Assembly: GCA_002694745.1 (NCBI GenBank)
Contig: NZMY01000059.1
Location: forward strand, 1-64,000
Length of the DNA: 64,000 nucleotides
Source of the DNA: Croceicoccus sp.
Lineage (GTDB): Bacteria; Pseudomonadota; Alphaproteobacteria; Sphingomonadales; Sphingomonadaceae
Reading direction: 5' to 3'
Shown: piece after piece, positions 26,109-35,522 of the stretch
Position numbering within the stretch: the first letter of the stretch is position 1
Layout of the letters: the number at the start of each line of letters is the position of its first letter
The notes under the pieces: generated by a model
Databases searched by the model: none
What the model was told of the DNA's origin: nothing
Seen by the model: only the letters and a program-made list of their open reading frames with translations
Made by a program: the position numbers and the translations under genes

Positions 26109-27730
26109 GGGTTTGTGTCCCTGCCGAGAATCATGTCTGCGGCGTTCATGGCGATGGCCATCGCCGGTGCATTGGTATTGCCCGAGACCAGCGTGGGCAT
26201 GATCGAGGTGTCGCACACGCGCAGGCCGGTCACGCCTCGCACGCGCAATTGCGGATCGAGCACGCTCTCTGCTTCGACGCCCATCGCCGCCGTGCCGGCG
26301 ATATGGAAAGACGTCCCGCCAAGCTGGAGCAGGTTGGCGAGGATATCGTCGTCCGAATGGATCTTCGCCGCAGGGCCGACCTCCTCGACGATCCATGGCG
26401 ACAGCGCGTGCTGGCCGCCGAAACGGCGAATCCATTTGAACAGGGCCAGCGCCCTGTCGCGGTCCAGCTGTTTGCTGAAATGATTGGCATCCATTTGCGG
26501 CGGGGTAGCGGGATCGGCGGACCGGATATGCGTCGATCCGCGGCTCTCGGGCCGGGTGAAATAGCCCAGCAGGCGCATGCCGGGAAAATTGTCCAGCACG
26601 ACCCTGCCGCGCGCATCCTGCTTCATGGTGACCATCATCGAACCGATCTGCGCATCGGGACGGTCGAGGTCCGGCGCAGTCTTGATGAACCCGCCGACCT
26701 CATGCGCGGCGTCGGTCATCGCTCCCCGGCGCAGCAACAGATATTGCAGGACAGAGGATATCAGCCCGACTCCGCTCAGCTTCTGGTTGGAACTGTGGCC
26801 ACGGATGCGCCAGTCGATCGCGACATAGCGATGCTCGCGCAGGTTCTCCCCCACCAGCGGGCTATGCGCCGTGACCGTGATGCCCAGAGACTTCAGCCGC
26901 TGCGCATCGCCGATGCCGGAAAGCTCCAGCAAGCGGGGCGATTCGACCGCTCCGGCAGACAGGATGATTTCGCCCTCGCAGCCGATGGTCCTGCCTTCGA
27001 CCACGATACCCACGGCGCGGGTGCCTTCGAAGGCAATCCTTTCGGCGGATTTGCCGGTCAGGATATAAAGGTTGGGCCGTTTGCAAGCCGGGTCGAGGAA
27101 AGCCCTCCCGGCAGAGAAGCGCTCTCCCTTCCACGTGGTGGTGGCCTGATATCCCATGCCCTGGTCCGCGACGACGTCAACCGCGTTCACATCGCTGACG
27201 GTCGGAACGCCCATTTCGGCGCCCGCGCGCAACATCGCATCGGTAACCGGATTGCCGTGCCTTGCCATCGAAATGCGCAATGGTCCGCCCGTGCCGCGCC
27301 ACGCGGCCGCGCCCAGCGCGTGGTCCTCCAGCGCGACGAAATGCGGGCCCATGCGGTCCCAGCCCCACCCGTCGCAACCGGCCCTTTTCCAGTCGTCATA
27401 ATCCTGCGGTGCGCCGCGCATGTAGACCATGCCGTTTACCGAACTGGAACCGCCTATGCCGCGCCCCTTCAGCCATGTTTCCTCGGGCTGGTTGCCAGCC
27501 GGAGTGACGCCATAGGCGAAGACGTGTGGATTGGCCGGATCGAGCAATTTGCCCACACCGCGCGGCATGCGGATCAGCGGGCTCTTGTCATCTGGGCCGC
27601 ATTCGATGAGCAGCACCCTGTTGGCAGGGTTCGCGCTCAGCCTGTTGGCAAGGACGCAGCCCGACGAGCCGGCACCGACCACGATGTAATCGAATGACAT
27701 CTCGTCCATCATGGCAAGCGCGCGATTCAT
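26105..27730 (-). CDS. GMC-family alcohol dehydrogenase/oxidase
   Basis: A 541-aa FAD-dependent GMC oxidoreductase. FAD loop YIVVGAGSSGCVLANRL, the signature GIGGSSSVNGMVY, catalytic His in FHIAGTAAMG and the second active-site residue in SGNTNAPAMAI. It resembles choline or polyethylene-glycol dehydrogenases, so a primary alcohol is the likely substrate. First gene of a five-gene operon (GMC, ALDH, ABM, SnoaL, SDR). GGGAGAG lies just before the start. It is divergent from the sulfotransferase, with a lux-box-like palindrome 50 bp upstream. Confidence 0.9.
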   Translation of the reverse strand: MNRALAMMDEMSFDYIVVGAGSSGCVLANRLSANPANRVLLIECGPDDKSPLIRMPRGVGKLLDPANPHVFAYGVTPAGNQPEETWLKGRGIGGSSSVNGMVYMRGAPQDYDDWKRAGCDGWGWDRMGPHFVALEDHALGAAAWRGTGGPLRISMARHGNPVTDAMLRAGAEMGVPTVSDVNAVDVVADQGMGYQATTTWKGERFSAGRAFLDPACKRPNLYILTGKSAERIAFEGTRAVGIVVEGRTIGCEGEIILSAGAVESPRLLELSGIGDAQRLKSLGITVTAHSPLVGENLREHRYVAIDWRIRGHSSNQKLSGVGLISSVLQYLLLRRGAMTDAAHEVGGFIKTAPDLDRPDAQIGSMMVTMKQDARGRVVLDNFPGMRLLGYFTRPESRGSTHIRSADPATPPQMDANHFSKQLDRDRALALFKWIRRFGGQHALSPWIVEEVGPAAKIHSDDDILANLLQLGGTSFHIAGTAAMGVEAESVLDPQLRVRGVTGLRVCDTSIMPTLVSGNTNAPAMAIAMNAADMILGRDTNP

Positions 27731-27780
27731 TTTCTCTCCCGTCGATCAGGGATGTGTCGCGCCTGGGTGCCAGCCTCTGT

Positions 27781-27796
27781 CCTACCCGTTGACAGG
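27781..27796. promoter_or_regulatory. lux-box-like palindrome (shared motif)
   Basis: CCTACC-CGTT-GACAGG lies between divergent units, 50 bp from the GMC start and 65 bp from the sulfotransferase start. A -10-like TAACTT at 27818-27823 places the site centre near -41.5 for the plus-strand promoter, the usual position for a LuxR-type activator. Confidence 0.6.
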
Positions 27797-27861
27797 TTGG
27801 CGCTTTTTTTGCGCGCCTAACTTGGCGTGAAACGAGAAAAGACAAAGAGAGGAACGTGCGA

Positions 27862-29001
27862 ATGGGTGATCCGACGCCGCAGCAATTGATCGACGAGGCG
27901 GGACTGGACGCGGACATGGCCGCCGGTGTCATGCCCGGCCTTTCCGCAGCACTGACGGCCCTTAGCGAGGAAAGCGGACTTTCCGAGGCCGGTCATCAGC
28001 GAGCCCTTGCGCAGTTTCGCGACAATCTGGCGCGCCTTGCCGCCATTGCGGCTGACCGCAGGGCGCATCCGGAGATCGCCGATGTCGAGATTGTGTGCCC
28101 GGTTTTCATTCTGGGCCTTCCGCGCTGCGGAACGTCGATCCTTCACGCGCTGATCGGGGCGGACCCGCAGATCCGCACTCCGTTGCAATGGGAGGTTGCC
28201 GCGCCATCGCCGCCGCCCGATGCCGCGACCTTCGATACCGATGCGCGCGCGGACGGGTTCGACGCCTATGTGCGGGAGAATTTCACCGGCGCCTGGGCTG
28301 ATGTGCTGAAGGCGCATCCGATCGGATCGCGCATACCGCAGGAATGCGGCATGATCCTTGAGACTGCGTTTCAGGGGATCAACCCGACAATGCTGTTCCG
28401 CTTGCCGTCCTATTACGACTGGTATCGCAAGGCGGATACGCGTTTCGGCTATGGCGTGCACAAGATGTGGCTGCAGCATCTGGCATGGAAGAACCCGCGC
28501 AAGCGCTGGGTGTTGAAGGTGCAGGAACATGCGCACCACCTTGCCGAACTGCTTTCTGTCTATCCGGACGCGGTGCTGGTGCAGCCGCATCGTGATCCGG
28601 TTACGGTCATGGCGTCGATCTCGCGCCTGATTGAAGTGATCCGATGCGTATCTTTCGACCAGATCGACCGTGACGAACTGGGGCAGGAATTGCTGCACCT
28701 GTGGCACGACGGGCAGGCTGCAGCGCTTGCATGGCGTGAGGTCAATCCGCAGGTGGAGGTTCTAGACCTTGCCTTTCGCGACCTCATCGCCGACCCGGTT
28801 GAGGCGGTACGCAAGGTCTATGACCATGCCGATATCGATTTCACGGGCAGGACCGAGGAAGCGGTATCGCGCTGGTGGCGTGAGCATCCTGCGGACAAGC
28901 ACGGGCAGCACCGCTATGAGCTGGCGGACTATGGCCTGACGCGCGAGCAGGTCGAGGGCGTTTATGCCGATTACATTTCTGCCTACAGGCCATATCTGTG
29001 A
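27862..29001 (+). CDS. sulfotransferase family protein
   Basis: A 379-aa Sulfotransfer_3-type protein. The PAPS 5'-phosphate loop is FILGLPRCGTSILH at residues ~82-95, and the second phosphate site is in LVQPHRDPVTVMASISRL. ATG 27862 is preferred to GTG 27856 because the AGAGG ribosome-binding site is then at a normal distance. Transfer of sulfate to a hydroxyl is the family reaction, but many bacterial members of this group are uncharacterised and may act in catabolism. The downstream DUF1214-like gene overlaps by 4 nt. Confidence 0.8.
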   Translation: MGDPTPQQLIDEAGLDADMAAGVMPGLSAALTALSEESGLSEAGHQRALAQFRDNLARLAAIAADRRAHPEIADVEIVCPVFILGLPRCGTSILHALIGADPQIRTPLQWEVAAPSPPPDAATFDTDARADGFDAYVRENFTGAWADVLKAHPIGSRIPQECGMILETAFQGINPTMLFRLPSYYDWYRKADTRFGYGVHKMWLQHLAWKNPRKRWVLKVQEHAHHLAELLSVYPDAVLVQPHRDPVTVMASISRLIEVIRCVSFDQIDRDELGQELLHLWHDGQAAALAWREVNPQVEVLDLAFRDLIADPVEAVRKVYDHADIDFTGRTEEAVSRWWREHPADKHGQHRYELADYGLTREQVEGVYADYISAYRPYL

Positions 29002-30161
29002 GCCGCTGGGCCGATTATCTGGCGCAGCTTTCCTCGGTAGAGGACGTGCTTGCCATGCTTCCGGCCAAGGCTAATCCGGCTGATGTCGCCGAAGCGGAGC
29101 GCATGCTTTTCATGGCGCTCGCTTCGGGTTGGTTGACCGCCTTTGCGAATCGCGACAATCCCGATTTCGTTCCGGCGGTCGGCACCCATTTCAACCTTGT
29201 CGGCACCAATCCCGATTTCATTTACGCGGCGGCCTCCATCGATGGCGATGGCAGCTACCTGCTAACGGGCGAGCGCGGTGAAAGCCTTTTCGTGCAGATG
29301 GATATCACGGCAGGCGGCCTAGGCGTGATGGATGCGTTGGGGCCATCGCTGGGGACGGTCGATTTCGACGATCTTGCGGTGGATGGGGAAGGGCGCTTTT
29401 CCCTGATGTTGAGCCATGAACGGCCTGCGGGCTGGAGCGGCGACTGGCGTCATCTCGATCGCTCGGCTCGATCGCTCTCCCTCCGTCAGGCCAGCTATGA
29501 CTGGGGTGCGGAAAGGGAAGCGCGAATTGCCATTGAACGGACCGACATCGCCCATTCTCCCCGTCGGTGGACGCAAAGGGAAATCGGCGAGCGGCTGATG
29601 GCGCTATGCGGGTATCCCAAGCGGATCGGGACCATGTCCCTGGGCTTTATTGCTGCGCAACAACAAAAGGGTTTGTGGAACGCGGTCGAACATGACGACT
29701 GGGCGGGACGCGGCGGCGTTGAGGGGCAGCATTATTACCAGGGCCTGTTCCGGCTAGAACCTGGTAGCGCCCTGTTGCTGGAAAGCGCATTGCCCGATGC
29801 GGTGCGCTACTGGAACGTGCAATTGAACGACATGCGCTGGAACACGATCGATTGGATGAACCGTCAGTCGAGCCTGAATGGCGGGCAGGCGAGCATCGAT
29901 GCCGATGGCAGGTTTCGCGCAGTGATCGCCTTGGATGATCCGGGCATCGCCAACTGGCTGGACCCGGGCGGTTATTCGGAAGGCTCGATCATGCTGCGCT
30001 GGAGCGGGGCGAGCAGTGGGCCGGAGCCGAGCCTGACCGTCGTTCCCCTCGACAAGCTTGATGCGCGGCTGCCTCCGGAGACGATACGGATTTCGCCAGC
30101 GGAAAGGCAAGAGGCCCTGCGCGCGCGCCGCCGTTCCGTGCAGATGCGCCGCCGTTGGTAG
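28998..30161 (+). CDS. DUF1214-like protein
   Basis: A 387-aa protein starting at GTG 28998 with a 4-nt overlap of the sulfotransferase stop. It lacks signal peptide and membrane segments. The central and C-terminal parts read like the beta-rich DUF1214 fold: GTHFNLVGTNPDFIY near residue 55, YWNVQLNDMRWNTIDW near 270, and RAVIALDDPGIANWLD. The function is unknown; the fixed pairing with a sulfotransferase in an operon suggests both act on one substrate, perhaps as binding or hydrolytic partner. It ends in an Arg-rich tail. Confidence 0.65.
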   Translation: MSRWADYLAQLSSVEDVLAMLPAKANPADVAEAERMLFMALASGWLTAFANRDNPDFVPAVGTHFNLVGTNPDFIYAAASIDGDGSYLLTGERGESLFVQMDITAGGLGVMDALGPSLGTVDFDDLAVDGEGRFSLMLSHERPAGWSGDWRHLDRSARSLSLRQASYDWGAEREARIAIERTDIAHSPRRWTQREIGERLMALCGYPKRIGTMSLGFIAAQQQKGLWNAVEHDDWAGRGGVEGQHYYQGLFRLEPGSALLLESALPDAVRYWNVQLNDMRWNTIDWMNRQSSLNGGQASIDADGRFRAVIALDDPGIANWLDPGGYSEGSIMLRWSGASSGPEPSLTVVPLDKLDARLPPETIRISPAERQEALRARRRSVQMRRRW

Positions 30162-30171
30162 CAGAGCGCCG

Positions 30172-30950
30172 TCAGGCCGAGCCGAGCTTCTCCGCGCCGC
30201 CCGTCAGCACATCGTCGCCCATGCGCGCACGGGCCTGTTCCTCGTCCGCAAGGCCTTGGGCGGTGGGGTGCTGGACATCGTCCTTCGTCAACCTGCCGGT
30301 CAGCCTGTCCCAATGCGTGACCAGCAGGTCGTCGCGTTCGACGAGGTCTGACAGCGCAAGTTCCGGCGCGTCTTTCCAACCTGCCAGCTGTCGGAGGAAT
30401 TGACCTTGTAGATGCCGACATAACGATATCGCGGCGTGGTGGGGATCATCTGTCCATGGCTGCGAAACGCCAGCAGGGCTGCGCTGTGAACGCCCGGACG
30501 GCGCACGGCGGCAGGCAGATAGCTGTCGGCATACCATTCGTGCAATTCGGCGTCCTTGCCCGGTGCGGCATTGAACTGTTCGAACACGACGCCGCCCGAA
30601 TGTTCGATTTCGGGGTCGTTGTTCCGGAATGCCAGCGGATAATAGTGATAATCCTCAAGCACGCTGTCATCGATGGCGGTGGTGACCATCATGCGGCTGG
30701 TCAGCGCATTCTCCCAATGCTCGCGCGAGAAACGTTCGGGATCGAATACATCGTAAAGGGCGAAATACTGCCAGTCATATTCCGGCGGGATGTCCATCGG
30801 CTGATGCGGACTGCGGCTAAAACGCTGCGCGGTGACAGAGCCGCGGAATCGCAGTGCATCGCGGATGTGGATGTTGGTGTACCAGTCGTCGAGGTCAGCC
30901 TCGCGCCCCGGACGCGCCTTGGTCAGTACGACGAGGACCGCTTCGATCAT
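30172..30950 (-). pseudogene. EthD/dimeric-barrel-like protein, frameshifted
   Basis: Two tandem ferredoxin-like alpha-beta barrel repeats are visible: VLTKARPGREADLDDWYT and, later, FNAAPGKDAELHEWYADS. The first frame runs from ATG 30950 to a stop at 30300. At 30384-30386 the reading leaves the family-like sequence after NSSDSW and continues in the -1 frame as AGWKDAPELALSDLV down to a stop at 30172. Restoring one G in TGGCAG gives exactly 260 codons. The cause is a 1-nt deletion in a G-run, either a true mutation or a sequencing error. It overlaps nothing upstream; the SDR stop at 30956 is 5 nt away. Confidence 0.72.
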
Positions 30951-30955
30951 GCCTG

Positions 30956-31789
30956 CTATCCGCCAACGCGGGTAAAGGGCATGTGCGGCGCGCCCATCGT
31001 TTCGCGATAGGAAATCGGCTGCTTCCCGTCGAGATCGCTGACTCCGTAACGCGCGCCCATTTCGGCCCCGATCAGCGCCTGCCCGGTGAAGGACATTATC
31101 CTGGGGTCGGCGTACAGGGCTTGCAGTACGCGCGCGGCGAATTCGGGCGTCTCCCATTGGGGAAGGCTTTCGCGCATGTCGGGGGGCAGCATGTCGGCAG
31201 GCATGGCTTTCACCGCATCGGTCAGGATGAAGCCCGGCCAATAGGAAATTGCGGCCACGCCGTGCGGGGCAAGGTCCACTGCCATGTCGGCCATCATCTT
31301 GTCGGTTCCGGCCTTGGCCGCGCCATAGGCGGCCCCGTGGAAATAGGACACCGCGCCATAAAATGAAATGCTCGCGATCAGGCCCTTGCCCGCCTTGGCC
31401 ATCATCGGTGCCGCATGCCACGAAGCGACATAGTTGGAGCGCAGGCCGACATCGATCATATCGACAAGGTGCAAAGGCTTTTCCCAGAACGGACCGGGCG
31501 CGATCAGGTCCATCGCATGCACCGCCGCGGCATTGTTGACCAATATTTCGATCCGGCCTGCTTCGTGCTCGATCCGGGCGAAGGCACTGGCGACCGATGC
31601 GTCGTCGGCATGGTCGCATGCGATGGCAATCGGCTTGCCGCCGCGGTCCGCGATTTCGCCGGACACCGCCGCCAGATCCGCCTCGTTCCGGCCCGTCACC
31701 ACCACGGTAGCGCCATCGGCTCCGAACTCGCGGGCGATACCCCGGCCAAGGCCCCTTGTTGCTCCGGTAACGACTGCGACAATGCTCAT
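30956..31789 (-). CDS. short-chain dehydrogenase/reductase
   Basis: A 277-aa SDR with VVTGATRGLGRGIA, NNAA, a Ser in ASISFYG and catalytic YGAAK. It overlaps the PQQ-dehydrogenase stop by 4 nt. The C-terminal region is longer than the classical 250 aa and ends in a proline/glycine-rich tail. Oxidation of an alcohol made in the same operon is likely. Confidence 0.83.
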   Translation of the reverse strand: MSIVAVVTGATRGLGRGIAREFGADGATVVVTGRNEADLAAVSGEIADRGGKPIAIACDHADDASVASAFARIEHEAGRIEILVNNAAAVHAMDLIAPGPFWEKPLHLVDMIDVGLRSNYVASWHAAPMMAKAGKGLIASISFYGAVSYFHGAAYGAAKAGTDKMMADMAVDLAPHGVAAISYWPGFILTDAVKAMPADMLPPDMRESLPQWETPEFAARVLQALYADPRIMSFTGQALIGAEMGARYGVSDLDGKQPISYRETMGAPHMPFTRVGG

Positions 31790-34149
31790 TTTTTCTCCCC
31801 CTGTACCCGAGTGCCCTGCGGCAACGCATAGGCAATCAGCTCGTTGCTATATCCCGACAATATGCCGCCATGTCCGCCGGCGGCGATCACAACGAATTGC
31901 CGACCGGACCGGTCGGACCAGTAGGTCATGGGCGTGGCATTGCCGCCCGCCGGTAGTCGTCCATGCCAAAGCTCCTTGCCCGACCGAAGTTCATAGGCGC
32001 GGATCATGTGTTCCTGCGTGGCACCGATGAAGGCCAGTCCGCTGCCCGTGACCACGCCGCCGCCGATATTGGGCACGCCCATCGGGATCGGTATGCCAAG
32101 CGGCATCATCAGCGGGCCGCTATCGCGCGCCGTGCCGAACGGCTTTTGCCAAAGCAGCTTGCCCGAAACGAGGTCGACAGCGCTGACGAGCCCGTAGGGC
32201 GGCTCTGTACAGGGCGCGACGAGCAGGGACAGGAACGGCGCAACCGAGGCTGCATAGGGTGTCCCCGTTTGTGCCACGGGCCCTGCAACGTTTTCGTAAC
32301 TTGGGACCGCAACGGGCTTCAGGCCGATCCTGTCGGCTTCTTCGCGCGGTATCAGGCGGTTGTAGTTCAGGACATGCGACGAATTCACGAATGCGATGCC
32401 CCGCACCGGATCGACAGCGATGCTGCCCCAGTTGTTGCCGCCCAGAGAGCCCGGCCAGATGATCGACGCGCGGTCGGTCTCGATCGGAGTCATGTGCCCG
32501 TCGAAACGCGCCTGCCGGAACTTCAGGCGACACCATGCCTGATCTACCAGCGCCATGCCCCACATGCTGCGCTCGCTTGGCCGCGGCCCTTCGAAACTGG
32601 GCAGGCCGACCGAGAACGGCTGCGTGGGCGACGCGCGGTCGCCATCTGCCTTCGAAGGCGTCACCGGCAATTCGGCAACCTCGGCGATGGGCTCTCCCGT
32701 GCGGCGGTCTAGCATGAACAGCTCGCCCCGCTTCGTCGGCTGCAGCAGGGCGGGGCGGCCGTCGGGCAGATCGAACAGGACAGGCTGTGATCCGACATCG
32801 TAGTCCCAGATATCGTGATGGGCCGTCTGGAAATGCCAGCGCGGCCGGCCGGTTTCAGCATCCAGCGCAACTACGCTGGTCGAGTATCTCTCCATTTCCG
32901 GCGTGCGGTGCAGCCCCGTATAATCCGGGGTGGCATTGCCCATCGGTACATAGACCATGCCCAGCTCTTCATCGGCGCTCATCACGCTCCAGCTGTTGGG
33001 CGTACCTGGGGTATAGGTCTCGCCCGGCGCAGGCTCGCCCATCCGGTCGGGGGCGCCCATGTCCCATGCCCATGCCAGCTTTCCGGTGATGGCATCATAG
33101 GCGCGGATCACGCCTGAAGGCTCGCCGACCATCTGGCCGTCGGTGACCCAACCGCCGATCACCAGCTTCCCCGAAACGAGCGTGGGCGGTGAGGAAACGT
33201 GGTAGTAGCCCGGCGGGGCCTTGCTCATGCCGCGTAGCAGATCGACTTCACCTTCTTTGCCAAAATCGGTGCAGGGCTGCCCTGTCTGCGCGTCGAGGGC
33301 GATCAGGCGGCTGTCGATAGTCGCGGTGTAGATCCGCGCGGCACAGCTTTCGCCGGCTGCCGCATCGGGCGCCGCGAAGTAAGTGACGCCCCTGCATGTC
33401 TGGCCGAAAACCCCGGTCGCGTCGGCATGGGCTTCAAAGCGCCAGATCTGCTTACCGCTTTCGGGATCGAGGGCGATGACGTCATTATAGCCGGTGCAGA
33501 CATACAGCCGGTCGTCAACCATCAGCGGGGTTGCCTGAAAAGGCGCGGGCTGACCGTTCGGTTCTCGCCCGGTCGAATAGCGCCACACCTCTTGCAGCGC
33601 ACCGACATTGGCAGGGGTGATCTGGTCAAGGGGCGAAAAGCGGCGTCCTGCCTGCAGATTCCCGTAATGATGCCATTCGCCGTCGCGCGCAGATGCGGGC
33701 GCTCCGGCCAGACCGGCAAGATCGGTGCCGCCGGTGATACGGTCGTTCCAGAAAGTCCACGAAAGCCCCGCAAGCAGACCCAGAAGCGCTACGCCCAACA
33801 GTCCGCCGCTGATCCGCGTGACGGGGACGACGCCCAGCGATCGCCGCACCCATGGGGTAAGCAGCCAGATGCCGATGACCGTAAGCAAGCCCATCCGGCC
33901 CAGCAGTGGCCAGAAGGCGAAGCCCGCTTCCCAAACCGACCATGCCAGCGAAAGGGTCCATATGGCGGCATAGACATAAAGCGCTCTTGCCGATTGACGC
34001 CAAAGCAATCCGGCGACGGCAATGAATGCCAGACTGCCAGCCACATAATATGGCGAACCGCCCGCCAGCAGAAGTTGTGCGCCGATCCAGATCAGACTGA
34101 TGCCCAGAAGCAGCACCAGTATTGCCAGCAAACGATTTAACCAGGTCAC
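31786..34149 (-). CDS. membrane-bound PQQ-dependent dehydrogenase (glucose/quinate DH type)
   Basis: A 787-aa quinoprotein. The first ~140 residues hold four to five membrane helices (LLAILVLLLGISLIWIGAQL and following). Then an eight-bladed propeller with repeated PQQ-type tryptophan motifs begins at DGEWHHYGNLQAGRRFSPLDQI. The architecture matches Gcd/QuiA dehydrogenases, which oxidise polyols in the periplasm and pass electrons to ubiquinone. No PQQ synthesis genes are in the window. It is flanked by a membrane protein and an SDR in one operon, so the substrate may be a cyclic alcohol. Confidence 0.88.
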   Translation of the reverse strand: MTWLNRLLAILVLLLGISLIWIGAQLLLAGGSPYYVAGSLAFIAVAGLLWRQSARALYVYAAIWTLSLAWSVWEAGFAFWPLLGRMGLLTVIGIWLLTPWVRRSLGVVPVTRISGGLLGVALLGLLAGLSWTFWNDRITGGTDLAGLAGAPASARDGEWHHYGNLQAGRRFSPLDQITPANVGALQEVWRYSTGREPNGQPAPFQATPLMVDDRLYVCTGYNDVIALDPESGKQIWRFEAHADATGVFGQTCRGVTYFAAPDAAAGESCAARIYTATIDSRLIALDAQTGQPCTDFGKEGEVDLLRGMSKAPPGYYHVSSPPTLVSGKLVIGGWVTDGQMVGEPSGVIRAYDAITGKLAWAWDMGAPDRMGEPAPGETYTPGTPNSWSVMSADEELGMVYVPMGNATPDYTGLHRTPEMERYSTSVVALDAETGRPRWHFQTAHHDIWDYDVGSQPVLFDLPDGRPALLQPTKRGELFMLDRRTGEPIAEVAELPVTPSKADGDRASPTQPFSVGLPSFEGPRPSERSMWGMALVDQAWCRLKFRQARFDGHMTPIETDRASIIWPGSLGGNNWGSIAVDPVRGIAFVNSSHVLNYNRLIPREEADRIGLKPVAVPSYENVAGPVAQTGTPYAASVAPFLSLLVAPCTEPPYGLVSAVDLVSGKLLWQKPFGTARDSGPLMMPLGIPIPMGVPNIGGGVVTGSGLAFIGATQEHMIRAYELRSGKELWHGRLPAGGNATPMTYWSDRSGRQFVVIAAGGHGGILSGYSNELIAYALPQGTRVQGEKK

Positions 34150-34176
34150 CTCGTTGCAATCTCACTTTTATGCGGA

Positions 34177-34953
34177 TCAGGGCACAAGTGCACTGGGGCC
34201 ACCGAACGCCATGCGTGCGATCACGGCGGGGGCGATATTGATCGCTAGGAAAGTCACCTGAAAAAGCAATACCATGCCCCACAGCCGAGCCCATTCCCGG
34301 CCGAGGCCGGCGGGCTTGGTCGCTGCGCCAAGGCGAACCTCATGCGCCATGAATCCTTGTTGATCGCGATCGGCAAGCATCCCGACGAACCAGCCAGCCC
34401 ACAGACCGATGAGCAGGGGGAAAACGAGCGGCAACCGTCCCTGTTCGCTTTCCAGCGCTGGTCCCACCACCGAATCATAGGTCCACCAGCCGTTGGCGAC
34501 TGAACTGCCCTCGACATAGATCTGATAGGCAAGGAAGAGCGGAAACGCGGTCATGAACGATAGCGCATAGGCCGATCGAGCAGGGAATTTGCGCTTGAGG
34601 AACAGCACCAGCGAGGTCAGCAAGGGAATCGAGACGGCAAACCACCATCCCCAGCTGAACGGCATGAACAGCGGCTTCACCGGCGTCGTATAGGCCATCT
34701 CGCCCCAGAATGGCAGGCGCGCGAATTGGGGGTTCCATGCGACATAGGCGCCCCAGTCACCGAAAAATTCCTGCCAGAAACCGCTTGAGGCTGCGATCAG
34801 CATCAGACCGAAAAGCGGGATGCGGCGGTTCTTCACCGCAAGCGCCGCGGCCGCCAGAAGCAGCGCACTCCACAGATAGATGCTGCCGGTTTCCATCACC
34901 CATGGATTGACGGGGTCGCCCATCGTCTGGGCGGCGAGCGCCTCAGGACTCAT
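34177..34953 (-). CDS. polytopic membrane protein, unknown function
   Basis: 258 aa with about six hydrophobic segments (IYLWSALLLAAAALAV, SWGWWFAVSIPLLTSLVLFL, LVFPLLIGLWAGWFVGML and others). Conserved-looking aromatic loops contain WQEFFGDWGAYVAW and NGWWTYDSVVG. No transporter signature. It faintly recalls the AveC-type spirocyclase membrane family, but this is not secure. The start ATG 34953 overlaps the SnoaL stop by 4 nt. The tight coupling to the membrane PQQ dehydrogenase suggests a shared role at the membrane. Confidence 0.65.
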   Translation of the reverse strand: MSPEALAAQTMGDPVNPWVMETGSIYLWSALLLAAAALAVKNRRIPLFGLMLIAASSGFWQEFFGDWGAYVAWNPQFARLPFWGEMAYTTPVKPLFMPFSWGWWFAVSIPLLTSLVLFLKRKFPARSAYALSFMTAFPLFLAYQIYVEGSSVANGWWTYDSVVGPALESEQGRLPLVFPLLIGLWAGWFVGMLADRDQQGFMAHEVRLGAATKPAGLGREWARLWGMVLLFQVTFLAINIAPAVIARMAFGGPSALVP

Positions 34954-35402
34954 CGCGCCATTGCCTTGATGTGTTCGGGAAGGTTGTGGTTGTAGCATTT
35001 CTTTTCGTAGAGGCCGGAAATGCGCCAGCCGTTCTGGGTGCGGCGGAACTGGTGGATGTACCACAGGCCGAAGAAGATTGTCTGGGGCTGCCCATCATCG
35101 CCGGGAACGACCATCGGGTTTGTGCAGACCGACCGCGTTTCGCAGCGATCACCGTCAAAGCTGTATTGCGTGGTCGAAACCGCATGCTGCGACATCGGCA
35201 CGGGCCCAAGACTGGCTGCGAGGAACGACTTGATATCGGCCAGCGAACCTTTCACGCCGACCATTTCGCTATAGTCGATTACGGCATCATCGGTGAAATA
35301 GCCGTCAAGGGCATCGAAGTCCTTGTTGTCCACGGCATAGCAATATCCCACCATCAGGTCCTGAATCTCGAACCTGTCCGACATTTCTTCGATCGAAAGC
35401 AC
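34950..35402 (-). CDS. SnoaL-like (NTF2-fold) protein
   Basis: A 150-aa protein with the SnoaL_4 pattern: RFEIQDLMVGYCYAVDNKD, then GYFTDDAVIDYSEM, and final strands WYIHQFRRTQNGWRISGL. First gene of the PQQ-dehydrogenase operon. A lux-box-like palindrome is 59 bp upstream, shared with another SnoaL gene in the other direction. Confidence 0.78.
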   Translation of the reverse strand: MLSIEEMSDRFEIQDLMVGYCYAVDNKDFDALDGYFTDDAVIDYSEMVGVKGSLADIKSFLAASLGPVPMSQHAVSTTQYSFDGDRCETRSVCTNPMVVPGDDGQPQTIFFGLWYIHQFRRTQNGWRISGLYEKKCYNHNLPEHIKAMAR

Positions 35403-35461
35403 GGCAGTCTCCCTTCTGTCCGCTTATGCCACATGAATGTGCGGGTAATCGCCGGTCTGTT

Positions 35462-35477
35462 CCTGCCGATTGGTAGG
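35462..35477. promoter_or_regulatory. lux-box-like palindrome (shared motif)
   Basis: CCTGCC-GATT-GGTAGG lies between two divergent SnoaL genes, 59 bp from the minus start and 118 bp from the plus start. Arms match the shared motif at 9 of 12 positions, and the site is itself nearly palindromic. Confidence 0.5.
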
Positions 35478-35522
35478 TTGCAGACCGCAGCATGGAATTG
35501 AAAAGGGCCGCGATCGATGGCC

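Noticed and set aside
26249-27697. Plus-strand open frame (482 codons) opposite the GMC gene
   Set aside because: Antisense shadow; no ribosome-binding site and no family features. The same applies to 8649-10019, 13397-14713 and 15800-16987.
30370-30400. Programmed -1 frameshift in the EthD-like gene
   Set aside because: No slippery heptamer of the X-XXY-YYZ type and no clear downstream structure. A simple one-base deletion explains the data better.
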